Assembly: GCF_900110035.1 (NCBI RefSeq)
Contig: NZ_FOCF01000001.1
Span: 310,001 to 374,000 of the forward strand
DNA: 64,000 bases
Source of the DNA: Sphingomonas gellani
GTDB lineage: Bacteria; Pseudomonadota; Alphaproteobacteria; Sphingomonadales; Sphingomonadaceae
Direction: 5' to 3'
The notes beneath the pieces were generated by a model that did not search any database, was not told the origin of the DNA, and saw only the letters and a program-made list of their open reading frames with translations. A program made the position numbers and the translations under genes. Below, in pieces: positions 8,752 to 18,744 of the stretch. Numbering within the stretch: position 1 is the stretch's first letter; each line of letters starts with the position of its first letter.

Positions 8752-9326
8752 CCGATACCCGCATAGTTGATAACGATGGCACGACCCCGGAAACGGAGGA
8801 CCTGCGCGCGGAAACCGCCGGCTCCGCGCCGGAAGTGGCCGAGCACGATCAGGCGCAGGGACGGATCGCCGAACTGGAAGCGCAACTGGCCGAATCGAAG
8901 CAGCAGACGCTGTATGCGCGCGCAGAGGTCGAAAATGTGCGCCGGCGTGCCGAGCGTGAGGCGACGGACGCGCGCGCCTATGCAGCGACCGGCTTCGCTC
9001 GCGACATCCTGTCGGTGGCGGACAATCTGTCGCGCGGACTGGCGGCGATCCCCGCCGAGATGCGCGCGGACGAAAAGCTGAAGGGCCTCGTCACCGGGCT
9101 GGAGGCGACCGGGCGCGAGTTGGAGAGCGTCTTCGCGCGCAACGGCATTACGCGCATCCAGGCAATGGGTGCGACCCTTGACCCCAACAAGCATCAGGCG
9201 ATGATGGAGATGCCGACCGCCGACGCCGAACCCGGCACGGTGGTGACGGAGATGCAGGCCGGGTACATGATCAAGGACCGCCTGTTGCGCCCCGCTCTGG
9301 TCGGGGTGGCGAAGAAGCCAGACTGA
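8748..9326 (+). CDS. grpE: Nucleotide exchange factor GrpE
   Basis: Cochaperone that releases ADP from DnaK. 192 aa: an acidic unstructured start, a long coiled coil (QGRIAELEAQLAESKQQTLY and onward to RRAEREA), and a C-terminal beta domain. The latter contains FARNGITRIQAMGATLDPNK, HQAMMEMPT and GYMIKDRLLRPALVGVA, the family hallmark. The ATG overlaps the hrcA stop. dnaK-dnaJ lie 3 kb downstream on the same strand but are separated by minus-strand genes, so grpE is not in their operon. Confidence 0.96.
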   Translation: MTDTRIVDNDGTTPETEDLRAETAGSAPEVAEHDQAQGRIAELEAQLAESKQQTLYARAEVENVRRRAEREATDARAYAATGFARDILSVADNLSRGLAAIPAEMRADEKLKGLVTGLEATGRELESVFARNGITRIQAMGATLDPNKHQAMMEMPTADAEPGTVVTEMQAGYMIKDRLLRPALVGVAKKPD

Positions 9327-9335
9327 CGGTGTCTG

Positions 9336-9370
9336 ACCCGCGCCCTGCCTGAAACGGCGGGGCGCCGGGT
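9336..9370. terminator. Terminator-like hairpin between grpE and the convergent chemoreceptor-like gene
   Basis: Left arm 9336-9349 pairs with right arm 9356-9370 with one bulged base and one G-T pair, around a 6-nt loop. The plus strand continues GGTGTGTTTG, so the T-tract is poor. Lying between two converging genes, it could serve both directions. Confidence 0.5.
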
Positions 9371-9383
9371 GGTGTGTTTGCGG

Positions 9384-10097
9384 CTAGGCGGCCGCCTGGG
9401 TCTTTCGGCCCGACAACAGCGTGCGGGCGGCGCCGGTCGCCTCCCGCGTGGCTTGCGCCAGCCGCTTCACCTCTTGCGCGACGACGGCAAAGCCGCGGCC
9501 ATGGTCCCCGGCCCGGGCCGCCTCTATCGCCGCGTTGAGGGCGAGGAGGTTGGTCTGACGGCTGACCTTTTCGATCGACGAGACGATCCGATCCGCCTCG
9601 TCCATCGTATATTCCATGGCGCTGCGCATCGCCCGTTCCCGCCGCGCATGATGCTCCGCGACGCCGGCGGAAAAGGCGCGGATGTCGATCGTCGCCAGTA
9701 CGAACAAGGCCTCCGACAGCCGTGTCGCTCGATCCGGATCGCCAGCCAGTCGCTCGGCGAGTAGGGTGCGGCGCAACTGGTAATTGGCCGTCAGGCCATC
9801 GACATAGTCGTCCTCGTCCCCGCCATGCGCGACGAATGTTCGGCCCCTGGCCACCATCTCCTTGTCGAAGGCGGCATCGAACGGCCCCAGGAACTTGCGC
9901 CGGGTAAAGGCGATCTCGTGCTCGTAGCGGGCCTGTTGCTCCCCATGGAGTTGATCCGCCAGGCCGTCACGGCAGAACTCACGGGTCTGATGCTCGATGT
10001 CGGCGGCGAGCAGGGCCCATATTTCCGCCAACGCCGGCACGGTGGCCGCGTCTGCATGGAGCGCCTGGAAGCGTCGCGGCGAGTCGGCGGGCAACAT
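9384..10097 (-). CDS. Short soluble chemoreceptor-like protein with possible globin-type sensor domain
   Basis: 237 aa, no membrane segment. The C-terminal third contains the methyl-accepting chemotaxis protein hairpin tip: [20 protein letters not shown] followed by [20 protein letters not shown] (about residues 178-217). This is the region that contacts CheA and CheW. The N-terminal ~150 residues are all-helical ([20 protein letters not shown] ... [14 protein letters not shown] ... YVDGLTANY) and resemble the protoglobin domain of globin-coupled sensors. By eye, the expected proximal His segment reads [10 protein letters not shown], so heme binding is doubtful. The signalling coil is very short, and normal methylation helices are absent. 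No chemotaxis genes are nearby. Role unknown; it may signal to a Che-like pathway or only dimerise. Confidence 0.75.
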   Translation of the reverse strand: MLPADSPRRFQALHADAATVPALAEIWALLAADIEHQTREFCRDGLADQLHGEQQARYEHEIAFTRRKFLGPFDAAFDKEMVARGRTFVAHGGDEDDYVDGLTANYQLRRTLLAERLAGDPDRATRLSEALFVLATIDIRAFSAGVAEHHARRERAMRSAMEYTMDEADRIVSSIEKVSRQTNLLALNAAIEAARAGDHGRGFAVVAQEVKRLAQATREATGAARTLLSGRKTQAAA

Positions 10098-10179
10098 GGA
10101 ATTTCAGTGTAACGGGAGAGTCTTAACAGCTACTCTCACCGCATCACGGGATAGGGAACGGCTGTACCGATGCCGTTGG

Positions 10180-11238
10180 TCAGGCGAGTGCCGGCGCAGC
10201 CGTTGCCGACGGGCGTTTAGTGGCTCGGCGCGCTGCCAGTGCGCGAGCGCGCTCACACAACGTAGCCACGCCGAACGCGAGCGATCCGGTGAGTGCCAAT
10301 GCAACGAGTGTGGCGAGGAGAGGGCCGATGCCAACGGACTCCAGGCGAGCGATGACCGCATAACCGATCGCACCGTGAAGCAGGTAAAAGGGATAGGACA
10401 GCCACCCCATCCATATCAGCACCGGATGCGCCAGCCAGCCGAGCCGCCCTTTTGCCAGCAGCAGGAACAGCGGTACCATGCCCAGGAACAACCAATGCGC
10501 GTGGATGGGATCGGTCAGGAACACCGTCACCCCGATCGCCGCGATCACCGGCAGCTGCTCGGTCCAATGCCGCTCGCCCGACCAGACGCGATAGGTGACG
10601 AGGCCGATGGCGAAGAACGCCGCCTGATCGGTCAGGAACAGCAGCGCGAGGCGGAAGTTGGGCTCCGTCAGCCAGAACAGCCACTTCACGCCCAGCCAGC
10701 ACAGGACCACCGTCTCAATCCGACGGGTCCCGCCAAGCCGCCAGATCAGCGCCATGGCGGCGTAGAAGCCGACCTCCAGGTTCAGGGACCAGTACACCCC
10801 GTCGATCATAGGTGTCATGGACCATAGTTGCAGCATCGGCAGGTTCCACAACCAGTCAATCGGGGACACCTGCAACCGCGTCGGGCCTAGCAATGCCAGC
10901 AGCGCGGCCGTGACGGTCATGGCGATCCAATATTCCGGCAACAGCCGCATGGCGCGTGCGCGTGCGAACGACGGCACGTTGCGTGTGCGCGCCAGGCTGC
11001 CGAGGATGACGAAGCCGGAAATGGCGAAGAACAGCTGCACCCCGTAACATCCCCACCAGACCTGGGCCGCGGGAAGCGGCGCGCCGGGGATCATGAACTG
11101 CACCATATAGGTATAGTGGAACAGGCAGACAGCCAGTGCCGACAGGCCGCGCAGTCCGTCCAGCGCGGCCAGCCGATCGCGCCGGACTGCGCCAGCGTGC
11201 GGAGGCATGACCGTTGTGTCGGGGGTCAGCGGATTCAT
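10180..11238 (-). CDS. Acyltransferase family 3 (OafA/YrhL-like) membrane protein
   Basis: Integral membrane O-acyltransferase of the Acyl_transf_3 family, which moves acetyl or similar groups onto sugars, lipids or secondary metabolites. 352 aa with about ten hydrophobic segments. The N-terminal motif LAALDGLRGLSALAVCLFHY has the conserved Arg and His of the family; FAISGFVILGSL follows. The C-terminus is Ala/Arg-rich and cytosolic. The acceptor cannot be told: no O-antigen or exopolysaccharide cluster is adjacent. ATG 11238 is used. It ends 82 bp from the chemoreceptor-like gene start. Confidence 0.88.
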   Translation of the reverse strand: MNPLTPDTTVMPPHAGAVRRDRLAALDGLRGLSALAVCLFHYTYMVQFMIPGAPLPAAQVWWGCYGVQLFFAISGFVILGSLARTRNVPSFARARAMRLLPEYWIAMTVTAALLALLGPTRLQVSPIDWLWNLPMLQLWSMTPMIDGVYWSLNLEVGFYAAMALIWRLGGTRRIETVVLCWLGVKWLFWLTEPNFRLALLFLTDQAAFFAIGLVTYRVWSGERHWTEQLPVIAAIGVTVFLTDPIHAHWLFLGMVPLFLLLAKGRLGWLAHPVLIWMGWLSYPFYLLHGAIGYAVIARLESVGIGPLLATLVALALTGSLAFGVATLCERARALAARRATKRPSATAAPALA

Positions 11239-11276
11239 GACGGGCCGATGCTAATGCTCGGCCCGTCAAGATTTCG

Positions 11277-11771
11277 CTAAGCCGGCTTGCGACGGAACGG
11301 CAGCAGGCTCTCATATTGGGCGAGCGGCGGCGCGCCGGGCACCACCTGGCCACGCCGCAGCAGGAAAGCGTGGCGCACGATCTCCGCCTGTTGCTCCAGA
11401 CCGTATCGGGTGAACGCCTGCCCGGGCTTCAGCGCATAGTCGTACCGGCAGAAGGGATGGCGCGCGAGCGGCAGGTAGACACCGCGCTGATGCTGCCAGA
11501 TGTGCACCATTTCGTGGATGAACAGGCCCTGCAACGTCAGCGGCGCGGCGGTGAAGTCGTCGTGCCAGATGTTGCTTTGTGGATGGAAGTGGATGCACCC
11601 CGACGGCGCCATGACGCGGTCGCGCGGCTGGAAGAACGCCCATTTGCGCCGGGCCAGCTTTACCCGATTATAATCCACCGCATCACCGAAGATGCCGCGC
11701 GCCAGCACCATCTCACCCTGCGTCAAACCCCGCGCGGCGGCTTTGCCATCCGTCGTTGCCGGCGCGATCAC
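11277..11771 (-). CDS. Small HExxH metallopeptidase-like protein ('vgr-related')
   Basis: 164 aa with no signal peptide. The notable motif is LFIHEMVHIWQHQRG (His 86, Glu 87, His 90), a zinc-peptidase HExxH site. CIHFHPQSNIWHDDF lies upstream and the C-terminus has ALKPGQAFTRYGLEQQAEIV. A Glu in LEQQAEIV could be the third ligand. I recall such sphingomonad proteins being named 'vgr related protein', which says little about function. The start is a GTG at 11771 overlapping the stop of the copper chaperone gene by 4 bp (GTGA), so its translation is coupled to that gene. Proteolysis is inferred only from the motif. Confidence 0.7.
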   Translation of the reverse strand: MIAPATTDGKAAARGLTQGEMVLARGIFGDAVDYNRVKLARRKWAFFQPRDRVMAPSGCIHFHPQSNIWHDDFTAAPLTLQGLFIHEMVHIWQHQRGVYLPLARHPFCRYDYALKPGQAFTRYGLEQQAEIVRHAFLLRRGQVVPGAPPLAQYESLLPFRRKPA

Positions 11772-12229
11772 TCCGCCGCCTCGTCGCCCGCGCCCAGCAC
11801 GGTGGCGTTGCGTTGCAGGCGGCGGCCATCGGCAAAGGTCAGGGTCAGCAGGACGCGGTGGCCGCCGGGCCGGATACCCGGATTGACGTTGAACAGCATG
11901 ACGTGCCGACCACCGGGCGCGAACGCGACGTCACCCTCCGCCGGAACCACGACGCGGTCGAGCGGGTGCATCCCGCTCATGCCCCGCGCGCCGGTCATGC
12001 TTTCGTGCATCTCGCTGCGGACCGCGACATCGGCGGATACGCTGATCAGGGTCGCATCCGTGCGCCCGCCATGCAGCGTGAAATAGGCGGCGGCGGGGCC
12101 GTTCGGCACCGCGGACAGGCGCACCCATGCATTGTCGACGGACAGCTTCGGCGGTGCGCTGCATGCTCCCAGCATCAGGGCCAGCGCCGCGGCCGCGCCT
12201 CCGATCGATCCTTTTGCCGGCATACCCAT
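11768..12229 (-). CDS. PCu(A)C-type copper chaperone lipoprotein
   Basis: Periplasmic copper(I) chaperone of the DUF461/PCuAC family, which helps load the CuA/CuB centres of cytochrome oxidase. 153 aa from ATG 12229, chosen for its ribosome site (GGGAGGAG 10 nt upstream) and because it puts the lipobox MLGAC near residue 22. The open frame extends upstream, but implausibly. Metal ligands: SEMHESMTGARGMSGM, then GRHVMLFN about 20 residues later, matching the H-M ... H-x-M pattern. It is divergent from dnaK (172 bp). Its stop overlaps the GTG of the metallopeptidase-like gene. Confidence 0.88.
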   Translation of the reverse strand: MGMPAKGSIGGAAAALALMLGACSAPPKLSVDNAWVRLSAVPNGPAAAYFTLHGGRTDATLISVSADVAVRSEMHESMTGARGMSGMHPLDRVVVPAEGDVAFAPGGRHVMLFNVNPGIRPGGHRVLLTLTFADGRRLQRNATVLGAGDEAAE

Positions 12230-12286
12230 TACGCAACACTCCTCCCGCTTCGGGAAAACAGGGGGCGTCCCTAGGTTCCACAGGTT

Positions 12287-12314
12287 CTTGCGGCAAGCCG
12301 AACCCCTCCTATAT
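12287..12314 (+). promoter_or_regulatory. Candidate heat-shock (RpoH-type) promoter of dnaK
   Basis: CTTGCG at 12287-12292 and CCTATAT at 12308-12314 are 15 bp apart, about 90 bp ahead of the dnaK ATG. The CTTG and C-TAT elements resemble alphaproteobacterial RpoH promoters. This is by eye only; no CIRCE repeat is present here. Confidence 0.35.
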
Positions 12315-12401
12315 CCCGGCTCAGCAGAGGAGGTTGCGCCGCCGTAACGGGACGCCACCTTCTACAGGATTGACTTCTTCTGAGGGGCAGAAAAGCGCTT
12401 T

Positions 12402-14312
<1,911 letters not shown>

Positions 14313-14326
14313 CCAGTCATGGTGTC

Positions 14327-14390
14327 GCCCCGTCCCGAAACCGGTTCCGATGAGCCGGCATTCGGGGCGGGGCGGTGCCGTTCGGGGCGG
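14327..14390 (+). promoter_or_regulatory. Long hairpin with a duplicated right arm between dnaK and dnaJ
   Basis: Left arm 14327-14340 pairs with 14361-14374 over 14 bp with one G-T pair. Inside it, 14341-14347 pairs with 14352-14358 (7 bp, one G-T pair, CGAT loop). The sequence TTCGGGGCGG of the right arm recurs at 14381-14390, directly ahead of the dnaJ ATG (14393), and could pair with 14331-14340 instead. The second copy overlaps the place where the dnaJ ribosome site must be. This could attenuate transcription or control dnaJ translation. No T-run follows, so a plain terminator is less likely. Confidence 0.55.
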
Positions 14391-14392
14391 GC

Positions 14393-15511
14393 ATGACCAC
14401 CACTGTCGATTATTACGAGCTGCTCGAATGCGAGCGCACAGCGGACGACGGCACCATCAAGTCGTCCTATCGCAAGCTCGCGATGAAATATCACCCGGAT
14501 CGTAACGCCGGGTGCAAGGATTCGGAGGCCAAGTTCAAGGCCGTGTCCGAAGCCTATGAGGTGTTGAAGGACCCGCAGAAGCGTGCGGCCTATGACCGGT
14601 ACGGCCATGCCGCGTTTCAGCAGCAGGGCGGCGCGGGCGGGGCGCAGGACTTCGGCGCCTTTTCCGACATCTTCGAAAGCGTGTTCGGCGAATTCATGGG
14701 CGGCGGGTCACGCGGTGGCCGTGCCGGACCGCGACGTGGCGCCGACCTGCGTTACGACATGGAAATCTCGCTTGAGGAAGCGTTCCACGGCAAGTCGACC
14801 GACATCACCGTCGACGTTTCGGCGCCGTGCGACACGTGTCAGGGCACCGGTGCGAAGCCTGGCACCAGCGTTCGCACCTGCCAGACCTGTGCGGGGCACG
14901 GCAAGGTGCGTGCCCAGCAAGGCTTTTTTGTGGTCGAGCGGCCGTGTCCGGTGTGTCAGGGTTCGGGTCAGGTCATCGCCGACCCCTGCGGCGATTGTCG
15001 CGGCGAGGGGCGTGTCGAGAAGACGAAGACGCTGGCCGTGAACGTGCCGCCCGGTGTGGACGAGGGCACGCGTGTTCGTCTGACGGGCGAGGGCGAGGCG
15101 GGCGCACGCGGTGCACCGCCCGGCGACCTGTACATCTTCCTTCATGTGAAGCGGCATGCGATCTTCGAGCGTGAAGGCACGACCTTGTTCGCGCGCGCAC
15201 CGATCAGCTTCACCACCGCCGCGCTGGGTGGGGCTTTGTCGATCCCTGGTCTCGATGGACAAGAGCATGAGATCAGGATTCCGGCGGGTATCCAGTCGGG
15301 CAAGCAGCTGCGTCAACGCGGCGCCGGCATGCCGGTGTTGCAGGGTCGTGGCGCCGGCGATCTGGTGATCCAGATCGAGGTGGAAACGCCGACGCGCCTC
15401 TCCACGCGACAGAAGGAATTGTTGCAGGCGTTCCGCGAAACGGAGACTGGCGAGGAGTGCCCCGAGAGCCAGGGCTTCTTCGCCAAGCTGAAGCAGGCGA
15501 TCGGCGGTTGA
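14393..15511 (+). CDS. dnaJ: Chaperone DnaJ (Hsp40)
   Basis: Stimulates DnaK ATPase and delivers substrates. 372 aa. J domain: [20 protein letters not shown], with HPD in [11 protein letters not shown]. Then a Gly/Phe region ([20 protein letters not shown]). Four zinc motifs follow: [24 protein letters not shown] and CGDCRGEG. The C-terminal domains include [20 protein letters not shown] and [17 protein letters not shown]. The start is ATG 14393 ([12 protein letters not shown]); six upstream codons in the open frame are within the hairpin region and unlikely to be translated. Confidence 0.98.
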   Translation: MTTTVDYYELLECERTADDGTIKSSYRKLAMKYHPDRNAGCKDSEAKFKAVSEAYEVLKDPQKRAAYDRYGHAAFQQQGGAGGAQDFGAFSDIFESVFGEFMGGGSRGGRAGPRRGADLRYDMEISLEEAFHGKSTDITVDVSAPCDTCQGTGAKPGTSVRTCQTCAGHGKVRAQQGFFVVERPCPVCQGSGQVIADPCGDCRGEGRVEKTKTLAVNVPPGVDEGTRVRLTGEGEAGARGAPPGDLYIFLHVKRHAIFEREGTTLFARAPISFTTAALGGALSIPGLDGQEHEIRIPAGIQSGKQLRQRGAGMPVLQGRGAGDLVIQIEVETPTRLSTRQKELLQAFRETETGEECPESQGFFAKLKQAIGG

Positions 15512-15520
15512 TACGTGCGG

Positions 15521-15546
15521 CACACTGGCCGGAGACGGCCTGTGTG
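15521..15546 (+). terminator. Hairpin after dnaJ
   Basis: CACACTGGCCG (15521-15531) pairs with CGGCCTGTGTG (15536-15546) with one T-T mismatch and a GAGA tetraloop. It begins 9 bp after the dnaJ stop. No T-run follows (TCGTCCTGC), so termination is likely weak or factor-dependent. Confidence 0.5.
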
Positions 15547-15907
15547 TCGTCCTGCTGCTTCGGCGGGGTGCTGTTTGCAGGGGGCAGGTGTCCGCGGGCG
15601 GATGCTGACTTTTTAGCTGTTCAGCGTGCATGATGCGGTTGCAGACACTGCGCTTTGTCTCTGGATCAACTGAACCGCCTACGAGGCCCGTGCCTTGCTT
15701 ATGTTGCTAGGCTGCGGGCCGACCTGGTCGGCGTTATGTGCTGAGCTTAGGCGCGATCGGAATGCCGCTATAGCCGGACGGCGCGATCTTGGCTTCCGCC
15801 GCACGTCGCGTAACACATCACCCGTAAGGCGGGCCGGCAACTAGGTATTGGCGCGAGACCCGCCGGCCCTTGCCGCCCCCCGTTTGGGAGGGGCGGGGGC
15901 CGATGGA
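15547..15907. other. 361-bp stretch with no gene recognised
   Basis: All frames are broken by stops and no RNA family is evident. The plus strand has a short open run (around 15665-15840) with protein-like composition but no start, so it could be a decayed ORF; I cannot name a parent. Near the right end, 15874-15896 holds a GC hairpin (CCGCCCC / GGGGCGG) that could end transcripts coming from the minus-strand small ORF. Confidence 0.45.
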
Positions 15908-15994
15908 TCAAAGGGTGGTCAGAACCACCCCGACCACCAGCGCCTGGGCCGCGATGGCCAGCGCGGTGCTGGTCACGGTCTCGAACATGCGCAT
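15908..15994 (-). CDS. Candidate 28-aa hydrophobic small protein downstream of purB
   Basis: An ORF of 28 codons plus stop. Its product begins MRMFETVTSTALAIAAQALV and ends VGVVLTTL, one continuous hydrophobic helix long enough to span a membrane. A good ribosome site (GGAGA, 7 nt before the ATG at 15994) supports translation. It lies 103 bp downstream of purB on the same strand, and a GC-rich hairpin follows its stop. No family known to me. Alternatives: a leader peptide, a toxin-like membrane peptide, or chance; the ribosome site and codon use (many G/C third positions) argue against chance. Confidence 0.5.
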   Translation of the reverse strand: MRMFETVTSTALAIAAQALVVGVVLTTL

Positions 15995-16097
15995 GGTTGG
16001 GTCTCCGAAGCCGGTAACTGACCGGCTCGGCGCATATGTGATTCATTGCTCATGCGCGCAACATTATTGCCCGCAATCGCAATTGCGTTAAATGCAA

Positions 16098-17414
16098 TCA
16101 GGCGGCCCCGAACACCCGGGCGAAGATCGTGTCGACATGTTTGAGGTGGTAGCCGAGGTCGAATTTGGCCTCGATCTGCTCGGGCGTGAGGGCGGCGGTG
16201 ACCTCCTCGTCCGCCTTGAGCAATTCGAGCAGCGACAGGGCGCCGTCCGATTCCCAAACCCGCATCGCGTTGCGCTGGACCAGCCGATATGCATCCTCCC
16301 GGCTGACACCGGCCTGGGTCAGCGCCAGCAGGACGCGCTGCGAATGGACCAGACCACCCATGCGGTCGAGGTTCTTCTGCATGCGCTCCGGATAGACGAG
16401 CAGCTTGTCGATCACGCCGGTCAGGCGCGCGAGAGCGAAGTCCAGCGTGATCGTCGCGTCGGGTCCGATATACCGCTCGACCGACGAGTGGCTGATGTCA
16501 CGCTCATGCCACAGCGCGACATTCTCCAAGGCCGGCGTGACGTAACCCCGCACCATGCGGGCTAGACCGGTCAGGTTTTCGGTCAACACCGGATTGCGCT
16601 TGTGCGGCATGGCGGACGACCCCTTCTGGCCGGGGGAGAAATACTCCTCCGCCTCCAGCACCTCGGTCCGTTGCAGATGGCGGACCTCGGTCGCCAGCCG
16701 CTCGATCGACGAGGCGATGACGCCCAGCGTGGCGAAGAACATCGCATGGCGGTCGCGCGGGATGACCTGGGTCGAGACTGGTTCCACCGACAGGCCCAGC
16801 TTGGCTGCGACATGCTCTTCGACGCGGGGATCGATGTTGGCGAAGGTCCCAACCGCGCCGGAAATGGCACAGGTGGCGATATCCGCACGGGCATGTTCCA
16901 GCCGCGTGCGACAACGCGCGAATTCGGCATGCGCCTCCGCGAGCTTCAGGCCGAAGGTGACGGGTTCGGCGTGGATGCCATGGCTGCGGCCGATGGTGGG
17001 GGTCATCTTGTGTTCGCGCGCGCGGCGTTCCAGCACGGCGAGCAGCGCGTCCAGGTCGGCGAGCAGGATGTCGCTGGCGCGCGCCAATTGCACCGCGAGA
17101 CAGGTGTCGAGAACGTCTGACGACGTCATCCCCTGGTGCATGAAGCGCGCCTCGTCGCCGACCTGCTCCGCGACCCAGGTGAGGAAGGCGATCACGTCGT
17201 GCTTGGTCACCGCCTCGATCGCGTCGATCGCGGCCACGTCGATCGCGGGGTTCGTGTCCCACCAGCGCCACAGCGCATCGGCCGCGGATTTCGGCACCAC
17301 GCCTAAGTCCGCCAACGCCTCCGTCGCGTGCGCCTCGATCTCGAACCAGATGCGGAAGCGCGCCTCCGGCGTCCAGAGGGCGGTCATGGCGGGGCGGGAA
17401 TAGCGGGGGACCAT
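16098..17414 (-). CDS. purB: Adenylosuccinate lyase
   Basis: Catalyses two fumarate-releasing steps of purine synthesis (SAICAR to AICAR, and adenylosuccinate to AMP). 438 aa from ATG 17414, matching the usual 430-440. Fumarase/aspartase superfamily signatures: the signature loop GQKGSSAMPHKRNPVLTENL, catalytic region TIGRSHGIHAEPVTFGLKLA, and FMHQGMTSSDVLDTCLAVQL. Nine extra codons upstream (start 17441) are possible but add a basic tail not typical of the family. The EF-hand gene starts 185 bp away on the other strand. The tail of its transcript may include the 28-codon ORF. Confidence 0.97.
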   Translation of the reverse strand: MVPRYSRPAMTALWTPEARFRIWFEIEAHATEALADLGVVPKSAADALWRWWDTNPAIDVAAIDAIEAVTKHDVIAFLTWVAEQVGDEARFMHQGMTSSDVLDTCLAVQLARASDILLADLDALLAVLERRAREHKMTPTIGRSHGIHAEPVTFGLKLAEAHAEFARCRTRLEHARADIATCAISGAVGTFANIDPRVEEHVAAKLGLSVEPVSTQVIPRDRHAMFFATLGVIASSIERLATEVRHLQRTEVLEAEEYFSPGQKGSSAMPHKRNPVLTENLTGLARMVRGYVTPALENVALWHERDISHSSVERYIGPDATITLDFALARLTGVIDKLLVYPERMQKNLDRMGGLVHSQRVLLALTQAGVSREDAYRLVQRNAMRVWESDGALSLLELLKADEEVTAALTPEQIEAKFDLGYHLKHVDTIFARVFGAA

Positions 17415-17599
17415 CTTTGTACCTTGTCGTGGGCGGGGCACGCCCTGGCGCGGGCGCTATCCTGCGCGGCGTTAGCAGCGCGGAGCGGCGGGTTCAAACC
17501 ACGTGCTGCGACCCCCACCTAGCGTCGAACAGGGGCGAGGAACGCGGTCCGGCCGAGCCGAATAAACGGCGGTGCGGGCCCGAACATGGAACGCGTCTT

Positions 17600-17971
17600 A
17601 TGTTGAAGACACTGATGATGACCACCGCGGCGCTGATCGCTGCGCCGGTCGAAGGGCATGCGAGCAACGCAGAGGGCAATCCGGCGGCGGACCGCTTCTC
17701 GCTGGCGGGCGTGACCGGCGAGCAGGTGGTCCGGGCGGTCGATCGCGATTTCCCGGCGCATGACCGGGACGGCAACGGCGCGCTGGACCGGTCGGAGTTC
17801 GCCGGCTGGATGGTTCCGCTGAAGGCGCAGTCAGACCCGAGCGCCGCCGCTGACAATCCCGCCACGCGTGCCTGGGTCACGGCGGCGTTCGACCGGGCCG
17901 ACACGGACCACAACCAGATGTTAAGCAAGGCGGAACTGCTGGGCCTGTTGTCGCAGGTTCGGCAGGGCTGA
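17600..17971 (+). CDS. Secreted EF-hand protein
   Basis: 123 aa with a signal peptide (MLKTLMMTTAALIAAPVEGH). Two EF-hand loops are visible: DRDGNGALDRSEF (about residue 56-68) and DTDHNQMLSKAEL (about 102-114), both with acidic positions 1, 3 and 12 or equivalents, so calcium binding is likely. Small periplasmic EF-hand proteins of this kind are frequent in sphingomonads; their role is unknown. ATG 17600 is chosen because it yields the signal peptide. It converges with radC (20 bp apart). Confidence 0.75.
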   Translation: MLKTLMMTTAALIAAPVEGHASNAEGNPAADRFSLAGVTGEQVVRAVDRDFPAHDRDGNGALDRSEFAGWMVPLKAQSDPSAAADNPATRAWVTAAFDRADTDHNQMLSKAELLGLLSQVRQG

Positions 17972-17991
17972 TCCGCGCGGGCGCTCCAGGC

Positions 17992-18681
17992 TTAGATCAG
18001 GCCCTGTGCGCGGAGTGACACGTGGCCGCTGGCGCCCATGATGATGTGGTCGTGGACGGATATGCCCAGCCGCTTCGCCACGTCCGCGATGGAGCGGGTC
18101 ACGTCGATATCGGCCCGGCTGGGCGACGGATCGCCGGACGGGTGGTTGTGGACCAGGATGATCGCCGCCGACCCCAGGTCGATGGCGCGACGGATCACCT
18201 CGCGCACATGAACCGCGGCCTGGTCGATCGACCCTTCGCTCATCACCTCGTCCCGGATCAGCATGTTGCGGGTGTTGAGATGAAGGACGCGGAACCGCTC
18301 GATGGCGTGATGCGCCATGTCCGCGCGCAGGTAGTCCAGCAGTGCCTGCCAGTTGGCGAGAACGGGCCGATCCGCGACGTCGGCCTGAAGCAGGCGGATC
18401 GCCGCGGCATGCGCGATCTTCACCGCCGCGACCGATGTGTCGCCCATGCCGGACACGCGACCGAGCGCTTCCGCATCGGCAGTCAGAACGCCGCCGATAC
18501 CGCCGAACTCGCGCAGCAAGGCATGGGCAAGAGGCTTGGTGTCGCGGCGCGGAATGGCGAGGGCGAGCAGATACTCGATCAACTCGTGATCGAGCAGGCC
18601 GCCGGCCTCTAGCAAGCGCTTGCGCAGGCGGGCGCGATGCCCTTGCGAAAAGCTGGTGGGGGACGGATCGCTGTCGGCCAT
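17992..18681 (-). CDS. radC: RadC family (JAB/MPN domain) protein
   Basis: 229 aa from ATG 18681. N-terminal helix-hairpin-helix-like part (HRARLRKRLLEAG and FGGIGGVLTADAEALGRVSG), then the JAB metallo-domain with ILVHNHPSGDPSPSRADIDV, which has the H-x-H-x7-S-x2-D zinc signature. Once linked to DNA repair, the family's real function is unsettled; in E. coli radC itself is not needed for repair. An extra 12 codons upstream in the frame are unlikely. Divergent from ydbH with 63 bp between them. Confidence 0.92.
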   Translation of the reverse strand: MADSDPSPTSFSQGHRARLRKRLLEAGGLLDHELIEYLLALAIPRRDTKPLAHALLREFGGIGGVLTADAEALGRVSGMGDTSVAAVKIAHAAAIRLLQADVADRPVLANWQALLDYLRADMAHHAIERFRVLHLNTRNMLIRDEVMSEGSIDQAAVHVREVIRRAIDLGSAAIILVHNHPSGDPSPSRADIDVTRSIADVAKRLGISVHDHIIMGASGHVSLRAQGLI

Positions 18682-18744
18682 CGGCCGGGACCCTAGCGGC
18701 GACGGTTTGCATCGCAAGCGTCACGTCCTATCAGCGGATCGCAA

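Noticed and set aside
12230-12401. CIRCE operator upstream of dnaK
   Set aside because: No TTAGCACTC-N9-GAGTGCTAA-like repeat is present; an RpoH-type promoter fits better.
17450-17520. tRNA-like T-loop (GGTTCAAACC) near 17490
   Set aside because: No matching stems, no acceptor or anticodon arm around it.
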